Position numbers and translations under genes: made by a program. The notes below the pieces were generated by a model. It was not told where the DNA came from and ran no database searches. It saw nothing but the letters and a program-made list of their open reading frames with translations. From Pseudomonadales bacterium (GTDB taxonomy: Bacteria; Pseudomonadota; Gammaproteobacteria; Pseudomonadales; Azotimanducaceae): a DNA stretch of 64,000 nt. Of this stretch, positions 60,274-64,000 are shown in pieces (position 1 is the first letter of the stretch; every line of letters starts with the position of its first letter). The stretch is taken from NCBI GenBank assembly GCA_028285415.1, contig JANQPF010000030.1, positions 1-64,000 on the forward strand. Reading direction: 5' to 3'.

Positions 60274-61869
60274 TTAAATCGGTCTGATTTGTTCAACGCG
60301 GCCGCCGAAATCGTTGACAAGACTTTGGACGGTACTGTCGGCTTCTATGGTTGCCTCTGCCGCGGCCTGCCGTTCGGCAGCTTCACGCTGACGGCGCCCG
60401 GCCGGCGATTCGCTCGGCAGCGGGCCGGTGTCGATGGTCAGCTGCACGCGATCACCCAGCACGGCCTCGAGCGCGCGGCCGAGGTTTTTGAGCTGCGCTT
60501 CGTTCAGAAGGGTATCGTGATCCGCGTCCAGCAACAGCCGAACGGTGGGCAGCGCAAGCTCCTCCAGCACGGCGTGCTCTGCAATCATTCGCGTCACGCC
60601 ACCCACCTCGAGCTTCGATACGGTCTCGAACCAGAGCTGACTGCGCGCCTCGTCGGCGGGCGCGCGCGGCGCGGCGGCTGACGGTGCGGTCTCGCCTGAC
60701 GGTGTGGCTTCGGCTGAAGGTGCGTCTGGGGCTGACGGCGCGGCTTCGGCTGACGTGGGCGCTGTCTCGGGCACCTCGGGTCCTGCCTCACCGTCCGGTA
60801 CGCTTCGTGGTGGCACGCTGGAACCTGATTCCGGTGCAAACGTCAGGAGCCGCAGCAGGGTCATTTCAAAGCCACTGCGCTCGTCCGGCGCAATACCCAG
60901 ATCACGGTGGCCCAGAAGCACAATCTGGTAGTAAAGCTGCAGCTCTTCCGCCGTGAAGTCAGCGCTGCCCTGGCCGAGCGCTACCGCAACGGACAGCTCA
61001 TGAAATGCCTCGAGGAGACCCTGCATGACCTCGCGGAAATCGGCGCTGCGTTCAGCAAGCTCAGCGCTGAGCGCAAGCAGTTCCGCCGTTGCACCGGCTG
61101 CGATGGCCTTGAGGAGCGCACCAACCTCGTCGCGCCCGACGGCGCCGAGCATCTCAGTGACGTCCGGGCCGCGCAGCTCACCCTGACCGTAGGCAATCGC
61201 CTGATCGGTCAGGCTCAGGGCATCCCGCATGCTGCCAGCCGCGCTTCTGGCGATGACCTCAACGGCGGCAGCGTCATACGACACGTTTTCTTCCGTCAGC
61301 ATGGTGCTCAGATAGCCGGCGATCTCGTCGCGCGTCAGGTTCTTCAGCTGAAACTGCAGGCAGCGGGACAGCACCGTCACAGGCACCTTCTTGGGGTCTG
61401 TGGTTGCGAGCAGAAACTTCACGTGCTCCGGTGGCTCTTCGAGCGTCTTCAACAGCGCATTGAAGCTTGCTGTCGACAGCATGTGCACTTCGTCGATGAG
61501 GTAAACCTTGTACCGTCCACGGGTTGGCAGGTACTGCGCGTTTTCCAGGAGATCGCGGGTGTCGTCCACCCCCGTGCGCGACGCCGCGTCTACCTCGATG
61601 AGATCTACAAATCGGTTTTCTCGAACTTCCGTACAGACCGAGCAGACGCCACAAGGCGTCGAGCTGACGCCCTCCTCGCAGTTCAGCGCCTTGGCAAGGA
61701 TGCGGGCGATTGTCGTTTTGCCCACGCCGCGGGTGCCCGTGAACAGATACGCATGATGCAGGCGGTCCGCGTCGAGCGCATGGCGCAGGGCGCGCACGAC
61801 ATGTTCCTGCCCCACCAGGGTATCAAATCCCATGGGGCGCAGCTTGCGGGCTAACACTTCGTAACTCAT
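60274..61869 (-). CDS. dnaX: DNA polymerase III subunit gamma/tau
   Basis: 531 residues. Walker A TGTRGVGKTTI, Walker B region YLIDEVHMLSTASFNALLKTLEEPP, sensor region VLSRCLQFQLKNL, and the four zinc-binding cysteines near residues 64-83 (NCEEGVSSTPCGVCSVC). A proline/alanine-rich linker (about residues 355-405) precedes the C-terminal tau domain. The length is below the 643 of E. coli. I saw no A-AAA-AAG slippery heptamer, so there is no evidence for programmed frameshifting to gamma. Confidence 0.95.
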   Translation of the reverse strand: MSYEVLARKLRPMGFDTLVGQEHVVRALRHALDADRLHHAYLFTGTRGVGKTTIARILAKALNCEEGVSSTPCGVCSVCTEVRENRFVDLIEVDAASRTGVDDTRDLLENAQYLPTRGRYKVYLIDEVHMLSTASFNALLKTLEEPPEHVKFLLATTDPKKVPVTVLSRCLQFQLKNLTRDEIAGYLSTMLTEENVSYDAAAVEVIARSAAGSMRDALSLTDQAIAYGQGELRGPDVTEMLGAVGRDEVGALLKAIAAGATAELLALSAELAERSADFREVMQGLLEAFHELSVAVALGQGSADFTAEELQLYYQIVLLGHRDLGIAPDERSGFEMTLLRLLTFAPESGSSVPPRSVPDGEAGPEVPETAPTSAEAAPSAPDAPSAEATPSGETAPSAAAPRAPADEARSQLWFETVSKLEVGGVTRMIAEHAVLEELALPTVRLLLDADHDTLLNEAQLKNLGRALEAVLGDRVQLTIDTGPLPSESPAGRRQREAAERQAAAEATIEADSTVQSLVNDFGGRVEQIRPI

Positions 61870-61909
61870 GGGGCTATTCTACCAGCCTCTACGACAAAGA
61901 TTCGGCGTT

Positions 61910-62656
61910 GTGCGTGCAATAGCAGATTTCCTGGCACCGGATTTCACCATCATCGGCCACCGCGGCGCCGCCGGTCTGGTCCCGGAGAACACGCTGCCGG
62001 GGTTTCAGCGGGCGCTCGAGCTCGGCTGTCCGATGATAGAACTCGACGTGCACCGCGTCGCCGATGCCGAAGCCCAACTCCTGGTGCTGCACGATGCCGA
62101 GCTCGACAGGACAACCAGCGGCAGCGGCGAGATTGCCGATCACACGCTGGCTGAGCTGCGCCGGCTCGATGCCGGCGGCGGCGAACGGATCCCACTGCTG
62201 GAAGAGGTCGCAGAGCTCCTGATTGAGCACCGTTCGCGCGCTGGTCTGGAGACCGTCCTGAACGTCGAGCTCAAAGGTAGCAACACCGCAGAGCCCACCG
62301 CGGCGTTTGCCGCTCGTCACCCGGAGCTACCGCTCCTGGTATCGTCGTTTCAGCACAGTGAACTGACCGCCTATCGGCGCCTGCGGCCCGTGGACTGGGT
62401 TGCACCGCTTTATGCCCGCTACGACGCAAACTGGCAGGCGACGGCCGAACGCCTGAGCGCCTGTGCCGTCAACCTGAGCTGGCGCATCGCAACGCCCTCC
62501 AGGGTGCGCGCGATACGCAGCGCCGGCTACGCGGTCTTCGTCTACACGGTGAATCAGCTCAGAACCGCAAGGCGGCTCAAGGACATGGGGGTATCGGGGG
62601 TGTTTACCGACCGTCCGGACAGATTGCTCGCCGACGGCCGGTGGCGTGGTGGGTGA
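61910..62656 (+). CDS. Glycerophosphodiester phosphodiesterase
   Basis: 248 residues from a GTG at 61910, chosen because the ATG at 61868 overlaps the start of divergent dnaX; the start is uncertain. The GDPD signature is IIGHRGAAGLVPENTLPGF, with catalytic histidines in GHRG and LHDAELDRTTSG and metal ligands in MIELDVHRV. The C-terminal FVYTVNQLRTARRLKDMGVSGVFTDRPD is also typical. It hydrolyses glycerophosphodiesters to glycerol 3-phosphate and an alcohol. The start lacks a clear ribosome binding site. Confidence 0.88.
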   Translation: MRAIADFLAPDFTIIGHRGAAGLVPENTLPGFQRALELGCPMIELDVHRVADAEAQLLVLHDAELDRTTSGSGEIADHTLAELRRLDAGGGERIPLLEEVAELLIEHRSRAGLETVLNVELKGSNTAEPTAAFAARHPELPLLVSSFQHSELTAYRRLRPVDWVAPLYARYDANWQATAERLSACAVNLSWRIATPSRVRAIRSAGYAVFVYTVNQLRTARRLKDMGVSGVFTDRPDRLLADGRWRGG

Positions 62657-62670
62657 TTAGTGGACGCGGT

Positions 62671-62898
62671 TCAGGCCTGACGCTCGAGGTTGTTGATTTC
62701 TTTTTCCAGGTGATAGCGTTCGTCCGTCACGATCTTCTCCAGCACCTCTATGCGCTGGCGGAGCTCGTCCAGCTCCAATTCGACGCTCTCGCTGGCTTCA
62801 CCCTCTTCGCGAGCCCGTTTGGACTTCACGTGATCCTTGTACATCCCGGCTGCGCAGCTCGCTACGACGATGATGGCAACCATTGTAAAAACGTCCAT
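62671..62898 (-). CDS. PspB-like phage shock protein
   Basis: 75 residues. One N-terminal membrane helix (MDVFTMVAIIVVASCAAG) is followed by charged coiled-coil LELDELRQRIEVLEKIVTDE, the PspB pattern. PspB with PspC senses inner-membrane stress and regulates PspA/PspF in E. coli. No pspA or pspF is seen in the window. It is the last gene of a short leftward run after the toastrack and PspC genes. Confidence 0.8.
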   Translation of the reverse strand: MDVFTMVAIIVVASCAAGMYKDHVKSKRAREEGEASESVELELDELRQRIEVLEKIVTDERYHLEKEINNLERQA

Positions 62899-62932
62899 TA
62901 AAAACTCCTTAGTGTTGTCACACGCTGCCTCA

Positions 62933-63622
62933 TCACGGCAGCTGATCGATCACGCCCGCGCCGAAAACCTGCTGCTGCACCCACGGCGTGCCGGTATAGC
63001 GAATGCGCGCATCTCCCGACAGGTTGATATCCAGCAGCTCATCAACCCACAGGTCCACAAGACCCGTACCGCGAACATCCACCTGTGACGTCTCGGTGGA
63101 CAAGCCTGATGCATCGTAGCTGCCCTGACCCGAGAGTTCGACCGCCTGATGGCGTGCCGCACCGGAGAGCGCAAACCGAGTCGCGCCTACCCCGATGACA
63201 ACCAGATCGTCGACCCTCAAACCGGCAAGCTCGAAGCTGCCGGAGCCGTGTCCTTCCAGCGCCAGGGCACTCGAGCGTAAATCACTGCCCGTCACCGTGC
63301 CGCGACCTTGATTGACGATTTCTTTGAGCTCTGCCACCGGCACATGAATGACCAGACCCTCATCGAGCGGATGGCTACCGGCGTCGATGTAAAGCACACC
63401 GTCCGAGCTTTCGACCACAAGATCGGCAAGGCGCTCATCGGACCCTTCCGCACGGGCCGTGCGGATGTCCCCGCCTTGATCGAGATGCACCATCGCATCG
63501 CCACGAACGTACACCCGTTCAAAGTTGTCCACCGCGTACTCTTTGCTGGCAGCTTCGACCGGCAATGCGACCAGGAAGACGACTACCGTTACCGTTGCTG
63601 CCAGCACTCGCTCAGCGGGCAT
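62933..63622 (-). CDS. Exported DUF2807 (toastrack-like) protein
   Basis: 229 residues with a signal peptide (ending PVEAA). The body is a repetitive beta-helix-like DUF2807 domain: repeated VxV-turn units such as LALEGHGSGSFELAGL, VELSGQGSYDASGL and VDVRGTGLVDLW. DUF2807/toastrack domains are often fused or linked to PspC. The start overlaps the PspC stop by 11 bases, so they are translationally coupled. It would act in the periplasm. Confidence 0.85.
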   Translation of the reverse strand: MPAERVLAATVTVVVFLVALPVEAASKEYAVDNFERVYVRGDAMVHLDQGGDIRTARAEGSDERLADLVVESSDGVLYIDAGSHPLDEGLVIHVPVAELKEIVNQGRGTVTGSDLRSSALALEGHGSGSFELAGLRVDDLVVIGVGATRFALSGAARHQAVELSGQGSYDASGLSTETSQVDVRGTGLVDLWVDELLDINLSGDARIRYTGTPWVQQQVFGAGVIDQLP

Positions 63623-64000
63623 GTGGCTGCTCTTCGCGTTCGATTTTCGTCAGCTCTTTCTGCAACTCGTATTGATCGGACGTGACAAACGACTCCAAGC
63701 GGCGCAGCCGCAGCTCGGCCTGAGTCAAATCGACGTTCGTATGGCGCAGCTCCCTGGTCGCGTTGTACGCGCCCGGACGCTGCCTGTTCCCGTGGTTGGC
63801 GGCGGTTTCCGCCTCGCCGCTGCGTTCGCGACTGCGCTCGCGGCCGCGACGCTTCGGTTCCTCATCGAGATTTTCGGGGGTGTCCATAATGAAGTACGCA
63901 ATCCAGTAAGCGGGAAAAACGATGCCTGGCAGGACAAAAAGCCCGGTTAGCGCACCGAGGCGCACCATCCAGGTCTCGATGCCGAAGTAACGTGCAACTC
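63612..64000 (-). CDS. PspC domain protein (partial, N-terminus beyond window)
   Basis: The frame continues past the right edge, so the N-terminus is missing. From the edge it reads VARYFGIETWMVRLGALTGL, the PspC core, followed by a membrane helix PGIVFPAYWIAYFIMD and an arginine-rich charged stretch. The C-terminal RLRRLESFVTSDQYELQKE is a coiled coil similar to the end of the PspB-like protein. It would sense or respond to inner-membrane stress. The annotation as PspC rests on the core and operon context. Confidence 0.85.
   Translation of the reverse strand, partial: VARYFGIETWMVRLGALTGLFVLPGIVFPAYWIAYFIMDTPENLDEEPKRRGRERSRERSGEAETAANHGNRQRPGAYNATRELRHTNVDLTQAELRLRRLESFVTSDQYELQKELTKIEREEQPHAR

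Noticed and set aside
60274-61869. Programmed frameshift in dnaX giving the gamma subunit
   Set aside because: No A-AAA-AAG slippery heptamer was found, and the gene reads through as one tau-like frame.

Overview
The window is about 64 kb of gene-dense, high-GC bacterial chromosome with no rRNA, tRNA, transposase, integrase, phage or CRISPR features that I could see. The gene set points to an aerobic, lipid- and acyl-CoA-degrading, probably marine gammaproteobacterium. The evidence is a complete Na+-translocating NADH:quinone reductase operon (nqrABCDEF), LpxC and MlaA for a Gram-negative envelope, a dnaX-ybaB-recR-rnd-ycgL-ycgN block, Bfr/Bfd under apparent Fur control, HrpA, DusA and a Psp-like operon. 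I cannot name the genus from sequence alone.

Layout. (1) 1-7 kb: a partial APC permease, a GNAT acetyltransferase, a membrane-bound winged-helix/TPR regulator, an in-frame truncated globin-methanethiol methyltransferase fusion, a PhyH dioxygenase and an SDR. (2) 7-12.7 kb: a leftward catabolic operon (cupin, GMC oxidoreductase, D-aminoacylase-type amidohydrolase, enoyl-CoA hydratase, serine hydrolase). (3) 12.8-14.6 kb: MobA, a DUF7009-like protein, bacterioferritin and Bfd with two Fur-box-like palindromes. (4) 14.6-22.4 kb: acyl-CoA metabolism genes plus a GrdB-family gene whose in-frame TGA is very probably selenocysteine, translationally coupled to an M81/MlrC-like metallopeptidase. (5) 22.4-28.4 kb: two REP-like palindromic units with co-varying stems, then the nqr operon. 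(6) 28.7-40.1 kb: a two-armed divergent cluster of exported proteins. The left arm has a HzsA-like c-type cytochrome lipoprotein, two small outer-membrane-type proteins, a DUF4266 lipoprotein and a DUF3570 protein. The right arm has two heme-motif proteins, one with a LamG domain, and a Tat-exported protein. (7) 40.2-47.1 kb: an unusual methyltransferase, LpxC, a small monooxygenase, DusA, a TerB-like protein, a PP2C/STAS signalling pair and MlaA. (8) 47.1-49.1 kb: an hvfABC-type copper-binding RiPP operon whose precursor has ten cysteines. (9) 49.3-57.5 kb: HrpA, a MoxR/CoxE-type VWA pair, a second VWA protein and a small membrane protein. (10) 57.5-64 kb: ycgN-ycgL-rnd-recR-ybaB-dnaX, a glycerophosphodiesterase, and a pspC-toastrack-pspB-like operon cut by the window edge.

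How it fits together. The energy and envelope themes dominate: Na+-pumping respiration, extracytoplasmic heme proteins of unknown purpose, copper buffering, iron storage and release, and envelope-stress genes. The items most worth following are the TGA-containing selenoprotein with its hairpin, the globin-methyltransferase fusion that keeps an internal ribosome binding site, the divergent heme-protein cluster, the covarying REP-like elements and the hvf RiPP operon. All functional calls come from reading motifs by eye. No database search was run.
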